Both the position numbers and the translations under genes were made by a program. The notes beneath the pieces are model-generated. The model was not told the origin of the DNA and did no database searches. It saw only the letters and a list, made by a program, of their open reading frames with translations. Positions 11,669 to 24,814 of a stretch of DNA of 64,000 nucleotides are shown here, piece after piece (the stretch's first letter is position 1; each line of letters begins with the position of its first letter). The stretch covers positions 75,001-139,000 of the forward strand of contig CAJNDS010000393.1 of the NCBI GenBank assembly GCA_905221605.1. Direction: 5' to 3'. The stretch comes from Symbiodinium natans. Taxonomy: Eukaryota; Sar; Dinophyceae; Suessiales; Symbiodiniaceae.

Positions 11669-14600
11669 GCTTCTCAGCAGCGCAGGGTCTTCCGAGGCCA
11701 AGGGCGCCCGCAATGACCGCCTTAAGCAAGGGTTTAGGGTTTAGGGTTTTGGGTTTTGGGTTTAGGGTTTCGGGTTTCGGGTTTCGGGACCTCAGGAACT
11801 TTAGGGACTGGGTTGAGGCTTCTTCAGGGGCCTGAGGGGTGGGAAAGGCGATTCAGGACTTTTCCAGGAACTTGAAGGCTGCAGGTAAAGAGAGTCAGCT
11901 TCTAGGGTTCAGGGTCCGGGGTTCAGGGTTTAGGGTTTAGGGTTTAGGGTCTAGGGTTTAGGGTTTAGGGTCTAGGGTTTAGGGTTTAGGGCCCAGATGC
12001 CCAAAGCCCCAAACCCGAAAACGCCAACCCTAGACCCTTAAACCCTTAAACCCTAAACCCTAAACCCTAAACCCTAAACCCTGTAGGCTTTTCCTGGCCT
12101 CGGCGCGATTCAGCGAACAGGATGCGTGGGAGGCCCTGGCAAGGGAGGGTTGGGTGTTTTGGTCTCGGCACTCAACCCCCTCAACCGCCCTGAAACCTTC
12201 TGGGACTTTCCTGAAACCCAACAGTCCTCAATGGGGGTACTATGGTCCCTATTAAGGACTGTGAGTATAAGAGTGAACATTCCAAGTTCAGGGTAGGGTT
12301 TAGGGCAGTTTCCGGAAGCCCTGGACCAAAACCGTCAAGCACAAGAGCCTTTGCCGAAAACCCAACCCTCAAACCCTACAAGCCCTACAGCAGATTGCAG
12401 GAAGGTCCAGGAAGGTCTCAGCGGGGGTCCCAGGGGGGTCCTCTGGACCTAAAGTCCTAAACCCTGAACCCTAAACCTACCATGAACCACGTCAGAACCC
12501 TAAAGCCCATGATTTACCCAAAAACTAGCCTACCCACCCCCCGCACCCCCCCAAGCAAGAACTGCAAGAGAAGAACCCTAATAACCCTAATAACCCTAAG
12601 AACCCTAAAAACCTTAAACAAAAACCCCCTCCAAAACACCCGAAGAACCCCTAAACACCCTACACCCAACCCCCCCCCCCCCCCCCCAAAAAAAAAAAAA
12701 AAAAAACCTAAGAACCCTAAACAACAACACACTCAAACGCCCCCCTCTTGGGGGGGGAAGGTGGACCTCGCAGAGTGTCGGCTGCCACCAAGGGCTCCAT
12801 TGGCCTGGGCCGCTGCGGCCCAGGCGCCGAGAGGGCTGAGTTTTTTTGTTCTTGTTCTTGTTTCTGACTTTATTGTTAGTTTTTTGTTTGTGTCTTTTGT
12901 TTCCTCGTTTTGTTTTGTTAGGTCATTTTTAGGTGGTTTCGTTTTGTCTTTTTGTTTTGGTGTTTTTTTTTTTTTTTGGGGGGGGGGGGGGGTGGGGGTG
13001 GGTGTTTTTTGTTTTTGTTTGAGTTTGGGGGCTTTGGGTTTTGTTGCGAGGGCTTGGGGGCTTGTTTTTTGTGGGGCTTTAGGGGTTTCAGAGTTTTTGG
13101 GCAGCTTGTCCCAGAAATTTAGAGTCCTAAGCCTCCAAACCTCCCGAACTACGCATGAATACTCCCCCCCCTCCCTCCACACCCTACTGACAAAGACCCT
13201 AAACCCCCCCTGAACCCTAAACGCAAGGAGATTCACGAGCTCCGCGCGGCCGGGCGTGACGTGAGCGCCGGGCTGTGCGATGCGCGGGAGCTTTGCTCGG
13301 TACGGTGCCTTGGTTGCAGGATTCACATTCCAAGCCTAAGACCCCTGTTTAGGGTTCAGCGTTTAGGGTTAAGGGCTACTAGGACCCATTCAGAGTAGGC
13401 CCTTATTCCCGTTGTTAGGGTTTAGAGTTTAGGGTTTAGGGTTTAGGGCTACAGGACCCAGTTTAGGGCTTTATTTCCTATTTTTAGGGTTTCGGTTTAG
13501 GGGTATGAGCACTTCAAACCAAAAAGGTCATTCCTAGGTTACTCTTGGGTCTAGAATCCGAACCAACTTCTACCTAGAGGGTTTGGGGTAAAGGGCTTGG
13601 GGTTTTAGACCCGGATGCCCTTTGCGTGGTGAAGATAGGTTGAGATGTTCCCCCTTAATGCCCAATACGGATTGTTTGTTTTGGGGTGAACATCCCAAAA
13701 TGTAGGCGTTAAGCCATATCGGGGCCTTTTTCAGTAAAAATGGGTCTTTGGTTTCTTTGGATTCCCGGCTCCGAACCTTCCATCGCATCAATCCCCGAAG
13801 GCCGAAAGCCCCAAATGAACCCCCCCCCCCAAAAAAAAAAAAACAAAAAAACCCAACGTAGCGCCCATCTGAAGGAGCCCCATGAAACCCATCTCCCGAG
13901 ACTGACCCCGCCTAAACCCTAAACCCTAAACCCTAAGCCTGAAACCGTGGACCCAGGTTTCAAGGCTCTCGGTGGACGCTTGGTCGCAGTGCTTCGGGCC
14001 ACTGGCGGGCCGAGCGCACTTTCTTTCTTTCACGGTCTACCTGGGACTGTTTTGTAGTAACTGCCCCTGAATTAGTAGGTATAACTGTATAACCCATTAA
14101 ACTTTTGGACTGTGGGCACAGAGAGAGTCCCAGGTAGGGTTTAGGGTTTAAGAACCCAACGCAGTAAACCCTAAACCCTATAACTTAAACCCCCTGGACA
14201 GACCAGGCAGGTGCAAACGGCACAGCTGGCGCCGGCTGAAGATTGGGCACTCCTACACAAGGACCTCCCGTTGGGGGGTTTTGGGTTTAGGGTTTAAGTT
14301 TTAGGTTTTAGGGTTTAGGTTTAGGGGGCCGGGAGGATGACGGGTGCTGGGTTTCTTTGGGGGTTTCAGGATAAGGGGTGCCGATTTTGGGTGCGGGTTT
14401 GAGAGGTTTTGAAGAGATTCTGAAGAGGTTTGAAGAGGTTTGCAAGGTTTTGGAGCGTAGAACACTCGGTCTTCCCGTGCCTTTCCACCCGCAGCGCATT
14501 GGCGCCTAGCCCCACCGCCACACAGAAGGTATAATGTTGAAATAAATATTCCCGAACCCTAAGCCCTGAACCTAAGCCCTTCCCCCTCCCCCACCCCCCC

Positions 14601-16182
14601 TTTCCCCAACAAATCATACTTATGGGGTCCTTAGTGGAGGGGGGTTCACCTAGGGAACCTCCCTTAAGAGCCCTAAAAATTCCAAAACAACCCTAAACCC
14701 AAAACCCCAAACCCTAAACCCGAATTCCTAAACCCTAAACCCTAATTCAACCCCAAACCCCGCTGGAGCACCCCTCCCCTTACGAGCCCTACAAGATTCC
14801 CAAACATCAGCAGGATCTCTTCGGCTGCCCTTTGGAGGGTCGGGGCCCAAAACCTGCGGGGAGCACACGGATGTTTTCGGGATTCGGGGGTTCAGGTCGA
14901 GGGTGTTAAGGGTTTTAAGGGTGTTTTGGGTTGTCTTTCAGGTTGCTTTTTTTGGGGTTTTAGGGGTTAGGGTTTTTAGGGTTTCGTAGGGCTTGGGGGC
15001 TTTGGGGTTTCGGGTTTGCAGTTCGCACTGTGCACAGGGTTATACGGCTTCGTCCCTAAACCCTAAACCCTAAACCCTAAACCCTAAACCCTAAACCCTA
15101 AACCCTAAACCCTAAACCCTAAACCCTAAACCCTAAACCCTCCGAGGTGGGCCCGAACGCTGCGTGCGGCTGCTCCTTGCGCTCTCGTGCCCCAACCCCT
15201 TCGCGCAGGAGCCACCGAAGCGGGGACCTCGGTCGCGGGCTTTTGTGGGGTTTAGGGTTTAGGGTTTAGGGGTTTTAGGGGTTTTAGGGGTTTTAGACAG
15301 GTTTCAGGGTCTTGGGTCTTGGGCCGACCTAGGGGTTTATCATTTTGGAAGCCCCCAGCCCTACAACCCAACGCGCCCGAAGCCCTGTACAGCCCCAGAG
15401 CCTGTTCGCACACCTCTACAAAGCTATCCCAACTCTCCGACCTCTGACCCTTAAACTCGGACTTCCGCGTAGGCCTGGGGATGTTTTAGGGTTTAGGGTT
15501 TAGGGTTTAGGTTTTAGGGTGTTCCCCGTATACTAACAGTCCTTAATAGGGACTATAGTCCCTCCCCCCCTATGACCCTATGAAGGACTGCAAGTAAAAG
15601 GGGGAACATCCCAAGAGTAGGCCCTTCTTCCCTGTTGTTTGAGATTAACTTTCCCTTCTATAAAAGGCGCGCCGTGGGATGCCCAGGATTCTCTTGGGTC
15701 TAGCAGTTAAAACCTATAAACCCTGTAGACCCTGCGATCCCAGAACGTTTTGAAGGGTTTGGGTTGGAGGGTTTAGGGTTTGTGTCGCTGCAACCCCAAA
15801 CCCCAAACATCCCTACACACCACTTGGTAGGTAACTGGTACCCTTTTGCCTGTTTGTTGGTTCTAGGATTCCTTTTCAAGTAACCCTAAAGTAAACCCCA
15901 AAGCCGAAAGCCTAAACCCTAAACCAAAAGGGTACCCCTGCTACAACATGCTTGCTGGCCTACCCACGCCGGCCAAAGCCCCGAAACCATACGAGCCCTT
16001 AACCCTAAGCCCAACACCCCAGACCCCAGACCCCAAACCCCAAACCCCAAACCCCAAACCCTAAACCCCAAACCCCAAACCCCAAACCCTAAACCCTAAA
16101 CCCTAAACCCCCCTTATGTCCCAGGTTGGAGATGGCGCTGAACGCGCTGCGGCCCTGGCTGGAGCCCCGAAACCCGGACTGA
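11669..16182 (+). CDS. Partial host gene, multi-exon, product not recognised
   Basis: Candidate exons, all + strand: 11669-11731 (EAKGARNDRLKQ), 12087-12148 (LFLASARFSEQDAWEALA), 12761-12839 (VDLAECRLPPRAPLAWAAAA), 13228-13299 (EIHELRAAGRDVSAGLCDA, donor GTACGG), 13957-14034 (VSRLSVDAWSQCFGPLAG), 14211-about 14270 (VQTAQLAPAEDWALLHKDL), 14814-about 14865 (DLFGCPLEGRGPKPAG), 15147-15244 (RCVRLLLALSCPNPFAQEPP) and 16125-16182 (EMALNALRPWLEP), ending at TGA 16180-16182. EIHELRAAGRDVSAGLCDA resembles the connector before ankyrin repeats in algal ankyrin proteins, but no full repeat is visible. More than one gene may be present. Confidence 0.4.
12671..12706 (+). repeat. Poly-C/poly-A run
   Basis: A run of C followed by a run of A inside an intron, just upstream of the exon at 12761. 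A matching T-run/G-run lies after that exon at about 12963-12992. The exon is thus flanked by inverted homopolymer tracts, a small version of the C-rich/G-rich flanking seen elsewhere. Confidence 0.7.
15055..15140 (+). repeat. CCCTAAA telomere-type array before an exon
   Basis: A perfect CCCTAAA tandem ending a few bases before the acceptor of the exon at 15147. Confidence 0.85.
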
Positions 16183-16373
16183 GCTCGCGCGGGCGGAGAC
16201 CGAGCGCCTTGGTGGGCTCTTGGCAGAGTTTAGGGTTTAGGGTTTAGGGTTCGCCAGCGCAGCGTGGCGCCCAAGTCAACTCTTCTGTAGGTGGCTGCCC
16301 TGGTGCCTAAACAACTTTTTACGGCGAAAAGTTTTCGAGAGGCTAAAAATCTTTTTGTACCGCGATCTAGAAG

Positions 16374-16860
16374 ACCCAAAATTGGCTTCAGAAGGCCAAA
16401 ATTGGCTTCAGAAGCCTTCCAAAGGCCCAAAATTAGCCCAAAATTGGCTTCAGAAGCCTCAGAAGCCCAAAATTAGCTTTAGAAGGCCCACAATTGGCTT
16501 CAAGCACAAAATTAGCTTTAGAAGCCCAAAATTAGCTTCAGAAGGCCAAAATTGGCTTCAGAAGCTTCAGAAGCCCAAAATTGACTTCAGAAGGCCAAAA
16601 TTGGCTTCAGAGGGCAGAATTTGCTCCAGGCCCAAATTGGCTTCAGAGGCCCAAATTGGCTTCAGAAGGCCCGAATGCCAAAATTTGCTTCAGAGGCCCT
16701 TGTTTCAGAAGGCCCAAAATGGCCCAAAATTGGTTTCAGGCCAAAACTGGCGTCAGAGGCCCAAATTAGCTTCAGAAGGCCCAAAATTGGCTTCAGAAGG
16801 CCCGAATTGGCTTCAGAAGGCCCGAATTGGCAACGGAAGTTGCCTTCAGAGCCCCAAATT
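16374..16860 (+). repeat. Minisatellite, unit about 20-24 bp (AAATTGGCTTCAGAAGGCCC)
   Basis: More than 20 imperfect copies with core ATTGGCTTCAGAAG, shared by all units but varying in spacing. All + frames stay open through much of it (repeats such as NWLQKP and KLASEGP), so long open frames here come from the repeat and not from selection. It lies after the stop at 16182 and before the next exon group, so it is probably intergenic. Confidence 0.85.
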
Positions 16861-17243
16861 CGTTCAAAAAGGCCCACCAGCAAAGAGCCCGAAAAGGCAC
16901 GGGTGGCTTTCAAACCTCCAAAGTGCTGAAATGTTCACTCTTCTTGAACCTCCTTGCCCTGCACAGGCACAAAGCCCAAAAGTCTTCTTTGTTCGATTTA
17001 CTTAAACCTCCTCGCCCACGCAACCGCAAAGCAACTGACGACAACTCAACAAAGAGTTGCGCTGGCGCAAGCCCCTAAAAGTTTAGGGTTATAGGCCTAT
17101 AGGATTTTAGGGTTAGGGTTCTATAGACCCAACAGAAGCCCAAAAAACCCTCTACGCCCTATAAACCCTGCTTTCTATAAACGCTAAACTGAGGATTATC
17201 TTCCCATCTATGGAAACGCCACAAAGACAACATCTTAAGAGGG

Positions 17244-17373
17244 ACCCTAAACCCTAAACCCTAAACCCTAAACCCTAAACCCTAAACCCTAAACCCTAAA
17301 CCCTAAACCCTAAACCCTAAACCCTAAACCCTAAACCCTAAACCCTAAACCCTAAACCCTAAACCCTAAACCT
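17244..17373 (+). repeat. CCCTAAA telomere-type array
   Basis: About 130 bp of perfect CCCTAAA preceding the exon at 17404. Confidence 0.85.
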
Positions 17374-17403
17374 TAAACCCATCCCAGGGTAAGAGGGGCC
17401 CAG

Positions 17404-19282
17404 GTGCGCCCTGAACTTCACCCCGGAGCAGAGCGAGCAGCAGCCATCGTCTGGAGATGCCCGCGGTCGACATGTTCCTCTCAGGGAAACCCGGGAGAGC
17501 CACAGTACCAGGATGAGCTACTATGCCCTAGAATCCCTTAAAAGGCCCTTTAAAGGGTTCATCATGGGGATTTTAAGGCCCACTAGCCCATGCTGGTAGT
17601 TTCAGTTTGGGGGCGTGGCGCTGCCTTGTTGCGCGCTGGAGCCGGAGCAGGGGTGCGATGGAGATGGCCGCGAAGCTTTGGGGGAAGACGCAGATGCTCG
17701 CCGCCCTCGTGCGCATCGCCAAGGAGGACTTGCAAGCAAGCGGCGCCCAGAAAGCCCCGGTAACCCTGCTAGCCCCTGGAGATGCCAAGACGGCATCCCA
17801 TCGGGCAGTTGCCTGAATTGCACTGCGAAGCTGCGGACAAGAAAAGCCGAGTCGCGGGGAGTTGGGTGCAAGACTTATGGACTGGGTAGGAAACCTTTAA
17901 CCGTTTTGGTTACATATAAAGCCCTACTACATATAAACGGTTAACCTTTCCGGGCTCGGGTGTTCAGCTTAAGCCAAGTATTCCCTAAAGCCTCAACACC
18001 CTGAAGTCCCCTTTGAGAACCTAAAAACCCAAACCCGAAACTGTAAATTGCTGCAAAGCCTAGAAGAGGGGCCCTCGGAACCCACCCTAAACCCTAAACC
18101 CTAAACCCCTAAGCCCCTAAGCCCCTAAGCCCCTAAACCCCTAAGCCCCTAAATCCCTAAACCCCTAAGCCCCTAAATCCCTAAACCCCTAAACCCCTAA
18201 ACCCCTAAACCCTAAATCCTAACGAAGTCTCTGCAGGAGATCTATGCCAAGAAGCTCCACCTGCCCCTGGCCGAGCAAAACTACGACCCGATGATCCCAT
18301 ACATGGCACCATTCATTGAGGCAAGAGGCGTTTGCTTTACCCTAAACCCTACACCCTAAACCCCCAAACCCTCTCACGGTCAGGGGCGGGTTGGGGGGGG
18401 AGCCTTTTTTTTGTGTTTAACCGCTTGTTTTGCGAGTCTAGCAACATGATTGCAACAGCCATTTCCAGAGTATGAACAGCAGGAACAAAGGGCAATAAAC
18501 AATCTTTTAGCTATGGCTTTAGAACTATACTCAATTACTGACTAGAAGAAATAAGAAAAAATAGTTCATAGTTCCGAATTCTATCGCAACTATTACATAT
18601 GTGCATACCTATATATATATATATATATCCACCCAACGACATTCTTGTATATTTGCACATTGTGTGTATATATGGGTTTGTGTTTTTTGGGGGGCTCAGG
18701 TTTAAGAAGGGCACACGGGTTGCACACCCTCGAAACATACCCCGTAACATACCCCGAAACATACCCCCGAAACATACCCCGTAACATACCCCCGAAATTG
18801 CAGGCAAAGTAGCTCATGATGCCGCGAAACATACCCCCGAAACATACCCTGAAACATACCTCGAAACATACCCGCGAAACATACCCCGACCCCAACACGT
18901 GTCGCGCGCCTCCCCATTAACATACAAACCCATATATATATATATATCTATATCTTGGTAGTTGTTTCAGTGTAAAACTTTAGGGTTGCTTTGGAGGGGG
19001 GGGAGGGAGGGGGGGGCAGGGGTGGGGGAGGGGGGTGGGGGGAGGGGGGTGGGGAGAGGGGGGTGGGGAGAGGGGGGTGGGGACCCTAAACCCTAAACCC
19101 TAAACCCTGAACCCTGAACCCTAAACCCTAAACCCTAAACCCTAAACCCTAAACCCTAAGCCCTAAGCCCTAAACCCTAAACCGGGTTTTGTCGGGCTTG
19201 GGGAAAGTTGCTCCGCAGTCAGGAAGCCAAGTTTCAGCTGCAGGAGGAGCAGGAGACCCCATGGGCCACACGCGGAGCTGTG
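17404..19282 (+). CDS. Partial host exons, coiled-coil-like
   Basis: Exons: from 17404 (CALNFTPEQSEQQPS), 17658-about 17759 with a possible ATG at 17658 (KLWGKTQMLAALVRIAKED), 18237-18320 (28 codons, EIYAKKLHLPLAEQNYDPM), whose donor is GCAAGA, and 19208-19282 (25 codons, SQEAKFQLQEEQETPW; donor GTTCAGG). GC donors are known in dinoflagellate genes. The four exons may not belong to one gene. No function is assigned. Confidence 0.4.
18725..18905 (-). repeat. Minisatellite of CGAAACATACCC units
   Basis: Tandem copies of a 12-13-nt unit (CGAAACATACCC, sometimes CGTAACATACCCC). Minus-strand translation gives repeated MFRG/YVSR, an artefact of the repeat. A G-rich tract of GGGGAGGGGGGTG units lies at about 18990-19083. 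Confidence 0.8.
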
Positions 19283-19302
19283 GTTCAGGGTTCAGGGTTT
19301 AG

Positions 19303-19346
<44 letters not shown>

Positions 19347-22300
19347 CTGGTGTAGGGTTTAGGGTTTAGGGATGAGGGTTGGGATGTTCCCCCTAAAGCG
19401 ATAAGAACCCTGTAACCCCGCGGCACTGTACCACTCCTGTGCTGCTTCTAGCAGCATTCTTGGATGAGGCTCCCTCTTCTGAGATCTTCTGAGGTACCCT
19501 GCACAAGGGAGCTTAAGCCCGAAACCCTAAACCCTAGACCCTAAACCCTAAATCCTAAATCCTAAACAAGCAACTCTTAAGTCAACATCTTTTGACATAC
19601 AAGAGAACAAGGCCATTGCTCACCCTCAACGCCCCGAAGCCCTGAACCCAAAACCTCGATGTCAACACTGTGTAATTCTTGATATTCTTAACAGTGTTGT
19701 ACCGTATCTGCTGCAAATATACATACATTTTGGAACTCAAAAAGAATGAATAATGAACAATCAATGTATGTAGCTCGCCCCCCCCAAGATCTACGTTTAC
19801 AGGTTTCCAGAACCCAAAAAGTCAAACAAAACAACCACCAAAATCAGGATGCCAAAAAGCCCACACAGAGACACGCAAAAAAAGAAACATTATTCTGAGA
19901 CTCTTCGAAAGGTGAAACCAACACAACCCACAAACACAAAAAAAAAGGATTATTCCGAGACTCTTGGGCAAAGGGAATGACGTCAAGAGGTTGGAAAAAT
20001 GTATATATATATATATGTATATCTATATATATATATACATACATACATACATACATACATACATTGTTTTTGGTTTGGGTTGGCTTGGTGTCACCTTTCC
20101 AAGAGTCTCAGAATCCTCTTCTTGTGTTCCCCACCCTCGGTGTGGGGTTGTCAGGTTTTAATCTCAGCTCTTCTCCTCGCCCGGTCTAAAAGACTCCTCG
20201 CCCAACCCCAAGGTGCCCAACCTGGAGTGCCCCACCATATTCCCTGGAGTGCCCAACCCCAGAGTGTCCCTGGAGTGCCCAACCTTAAAGTGTCCCTGGA
20301 GTGCCCAACCTTAGAGAGTCCCTTGGAGTGTCCACTCCCAGAGTGTCCCTGGAGTGCCCAACCCCAAAGTATCTCTACCCAGAGAGGGTGGGGACGTTCG
20401 AAGTTAATTTTTTGTTTTGAGTTTGTTTGTTTTTGGTTTGTTTTCTTGGTTTGGCTTGCCTGATTTTGCTTTTATCTTCTTCTAGAGGCTTAGATTAATA
20501 GACCGTGCCCAGAACCTAGGAATACTGTGCTTTTTAGATACGTAGTGCCTGTACTAGACAAATACTGAACCAATAGGCGAGTGAACTAGCCTAGCTTTTG
20601 TCCGTTCCTAGAAGACCTATGGCAAAAATAGTGATTGTGCTCGGCAAGCTAGGCAAATACTGCAATTTTGCAGCAAAAGCTTTTTCTAAGCAATTGGTGG
20701 GGTTGCCTTCTCAAGCCCAAACAAAGACTTTTCTAAATGCATAGTGCGGCAAAAATTTAGAAGTACTACTATGTGAAAGAGGCTAGTGAAGTGTCCTAGC
20801 TTTATGTCTAAAACTCACAATTCGCATAGACAAGATTACAATTACACAGTTCTCCTAGACACGTAGAATTCTTACACAGAATACTTATGGTTAGTAGTAG
20901 GAACTGTCCTGTTAGTTGTTGTTGTTGGTTGTATGAGAGAAAAAGACCCTGTCCTGGCAATCCTGAAAGACACCCTACCCCCGTTTTGACCCGTGCAGCT
21001 GAGCACGCCAGCAGAACCAATCGCTGAGAGAAAGATAGTCGCACGCCCAGAAGCTAGGATGTTGTTTTGAATATCAATATGTATTTGTTTACTAAGCAGT
21101 AAAAACACAAGAAAACCACGACTTTTGCAGGGTGTTAACAGCAAGACTGCTGTACCTTCCCGGTTTTTTGGCTTTCGTAGTGAGGTCATAAAAATTCAGA
21201 CCGAACTTCGGCATATAGTTTGCATGCATGATGTGTTGTGTAAAGTAGTCGCGTAAATACTCGACAAGTACGATGTCATTGGAATTTGCAGTGTTTTCGG
21301 CGTGAAAAGGAGGGTGTAGATCTTGCGGGGGGACTCCAAACCCTGGACCCTAGACCCTGAACCACAAACCCTGAAGCTTAAGCCCTGAACCCAGGGTGGT
21401 AAGACCTTCGGGGAAAGACCATTGAATGCCTTTGATAGGAGCTGCTGCAATTCCATCCGCCCTCTCCTCAGTCCAGTTTGGGGTTTAGGGTTTCGGGGTT
21501 TGGGTTTGGGTTTTTGGGTTCGGGCTAGGGGTTTGGGGGTTTTTGCGTTTACGTTCCTGGTTTCGGGTTTGTGGTTCGAGGCTTCTTGGGCTTAGAGTTT
21601 GGGGGTTTGGGGTTTGCCGTTGAGGGTGGTAGTGGGTTTTGGGTGGGAGGTTTGGGGCTCTGCCTGCATTCACGACATGACCCATTCTTTCGTGGGGCCG
21701 TTTCCCTATCTCCTCTTTCTTGCTGCAAATAGCACTTCAGTTTAATGCAAAGGGCCGGAAAGTGTCTAGCCTCACCCCTAAACCCATGCTTTGCTCTCTT
21801 TCACAGAGGAAGCTCCCAGTTTACCCAAAGCATCTCAAGCCTTCGAAGCCCCTGACTAGCTCGACCGAGAAAACCTAGGCCCCACGCCCTTTCTCAAAAC
21901 CCCCCGACCCCTTGAAACAACAAATCTAGCAACCTTCCAACAACTTTTCTCAAACCTTGTCACAACCTTTCAGCAACCCTTTGCAAACCCTTTGAAAGCA
22001 GCCAGCACCCTTTAAACAAACCCTTACAACAGCCTTTAAGAAACCCTTACAGCCATCTCTCTAAAAAAAATGTTCACAACCCCTAATACCCTCCCAAAAA
22101 CCTTCAAACCCCTATATAAGCCCTTTCGAAGCAAACCCCAAACCCCGAAGCCGCAAACCCCAACGCCCCAAACCCCAAACCCCTAAACCCCTAACCCCTA
22201 AACCCCAAACCCCAAACCCCTCAACCCCAAACCCCTAAACTCCTAAACCCCAAACCCCTAAACCCCTAAACCCCAAACCCCCCAGACCCCAAACCCCCAA

Positions 22301-22477
22301 ATCCCTAAACCCTAAACCCTAAACCCCATATCCCCTAAACCCTAAACCCTAAACCCTAAGCCCTAAGCCCTAAACCCTAAACCCCAAAACCCTAAAACCT
22401 AAACCCTAAACCCCATATCCCTAAACCCTAAACCCCCTATCCCTAAACCCTAAACTCTTCCATCCTCACAAGCACAG
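19283..22477. other. Long intron or intergenic stretch without recognised gene
   Basis: It holds a poly-T run (19309-19346), TA/CATA microsatellites (about 20000-20065), the minisatellite at 20205-20372, and about 1 kb of less repetitive sequence (20460-21480) containing two diverged TAGCCTAGCTTTT/GTCCTAGCTTTAT pieces. C-rich CCCCTAAA/CCCTAAA variants (22130-22455) lead up to the next exon. Open frames here look random. Confidence 0.5.
20205..20372 (+). repeat. Minisatellite, unit about 29 bp
   Basis: About five copies of a unit with core GTCCCTGGAGTGCCCAACC and variable CCAGA/TTAAA spacers. Confidence 0.8.
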
Positions 22478-24778
22478 GTGGGACCGCCGGCTGTTCTCCG
22501 GAGGCGACTCCGGGTCTTCCGGGTCTTCGGGGCTCCCGGCCCATCAGGTTAGGGTTTTTGGGGTTTAGGGTTTAGGGTTTAGGGTTTTGGGTTGGGGTTT
22601 GGGGTTTAGGGTTTGGGGTTGGGGTTTGGGGTTTGGGGTTGGGGGTTGGGGGTTTGGGGTTTGGGGTCTGTGCGTGTGTATATATATATATATGAAAAAG
22701 TAAATGAATACATATATATATATATATATAGATATCTGCGTATCATGGAAATATAAATCATCACATAAACAAATAGGGAAGGAAATGCAAACGTATCTGG
22801 GGAATGTTATTACCAATAGTCATAGTAATAGCAATTATCATGAGTACATTTGAATGTACAGTTTGTGTATAGTATGCTATACATATATATATATACACAG
22901 AAAGCATCGCACTGCAGGCCCTACATATGTATATATGCATACTGTATATATACATATATATATACACACATGTAGAACATGCTCGTACATATTTCGGTTT
23001 AGGGTTGAGGGACCCTAGAGTGCATAGGTGCCGAAACCCTAAACCCTGAACCCTAACTCCTAAACCCTAAACCCTAAATCCTAAACCCTAAACCCTAAAT
23101 CCTAAACCCTAAACCCTAAATCCTAAACCCTAAACCCTAAACACTCTCTATCTGAACGATGGGCGTCTGCCCAAAAATCCGGGGCACTGGGCTTTAGAGT
23201 TTCAGGCGTTGCGTACCTGCAGCTTGAACGCTGACTTAGGGTTTAGGGTTTCGGGTTTAGGGTTTAGGGTTCTGGGGTTTAGGGTTTAGGATTTAGGGTT
23301 CAGGGTTTCGGGTTTAGGGTTTTGGGGTGCAGGGGTCCCAACCCCCGACCGAAACCCTGAGTCTAAGTCCGAAACCCTAAATTAAACCTTCTGAGCCATC
23401 GGAGATTCTGGATCCAGTTCCTGCAGGCTGTTCTAAGCCCTTAGCACTAAACCCGAAACCCTAAGCCCTAAACCACCCCAAACTCGAAGCCCCAAAGGCC
23501 CCAATCCCAGTCCCTGAGCCCCCACACAAGCCCAAACCGTACACACCAACCCAACAGCCCCCTAAGCCCTAAACTCTAAACCCTAAACCCTAAACCCAAA
23601 TGAAACTGAGAATTAAGCGATTCAGTCTTCGGGTTCGCAAACCCCAAGGGATCAACCCTGTCTCTAACCCTCATTGTGCTCAAGGGAGCGGGGGGTTCAT
23701 GAGGGGAGGGGCGGAGGGGGGGTAGGTAGGTACCTAAGGAAATGTAGGGAAGCTTAACGAGCCTTCGGGAGTAGTGGAGAGGGAACCTTGGGTTTGCATG
23801 TCCCTCTTGAACCCCCCTCTTAGGGTTTAGGGTTTAGGGTTTAGGGTTTAGGGTTTAGGGTTTAGCAAATACCTCAGCTCCATGTGTTAAGCCCTGAGGG
23901 CCGAGCCCACTAGGTTTAGGGAATTCGGGGGTATGGGTTAGACCCCGAGGCTCATGTCAAGCTTCCCCAGAACCCTGAAGCCCGTTCAGGTGTGGGGGTG
24001 ACCTTACCCGCAAGAACCCTTCCAAAAAAGTCGACACCTTAAACCCTTAGCCTTCAACCCCAAACCCCGAGCCCCAAACCCTAAACCCTAAACCCTAAAC
24101 CCTAAACGCTAAACCCTAAACCCTAAACCCTAAACCCTAAACCCTAAGCCCTAAACCCTAAACCCTGAACCCTAGTTTAGCTTCTTCCCAGGCGTGACCG
24201 GCCTGGGCGAGTCTACCCAATACTCGGCCTTCATCTCTTGGTAGGCCTCCTTGCTTTGTCTTACTGGCCTGTAGTGGGGAAGTTGGGAGGAATCCGAGAG
24301 GTTTAGGGCTTAGGCCTCTAAGCCCTAAATCCCTGAATCCCCAAATCCCCTAAATCCTTCAAGATCCCTTAAAGGGGGATATGTCGGGGACATCCTGAAA
24401 CCGGAAGCCCGCACTCACTGCTTCCCTACTCGAACCCAGGGCTTCGGGTATGTGGTGTCGGGCTTAGGGCGCTGAGCTGTTTAGGGCTTAGGGTTTAGGG
24501 TTTAGGATTTAGGGTAAGCCCTAAATTTCAAGCCCTCAATCCCTAGACCCCAAACCCCCTAAGCTCTCAACCCTCAAGCCCCCTCAAAAACCCGCACCGT
24601 TTCGGGGTTTACGAAAATATGGGACCCCTATAAGAGCCCCCCCCCCCCCCCTTCAAATACTAGGATTCCCTTTCTGTAAGGACCCCAAACCCTAAACCTC
24701 TAATTTCGGAAACCCCCCATTTAGAGTTTAGGTGTGTCAGGAGACGACCCAACGCCGGTCCTCGAAATTCGGTGCACC

Positions 24779-24814
<36 letters not shown>

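Noticed and set aside
12482-13326. 243-aa and 197-aa frames on opposite strands
   Set aside because: They run through homopolymers and repeat tracts; only 12761-12839 and 13228-13299 look like exons.
16230-17078. Several long frames over the minisatellite
   Set aside because: Open in several frames because the unit lacks stops; no selection on protein is evident.
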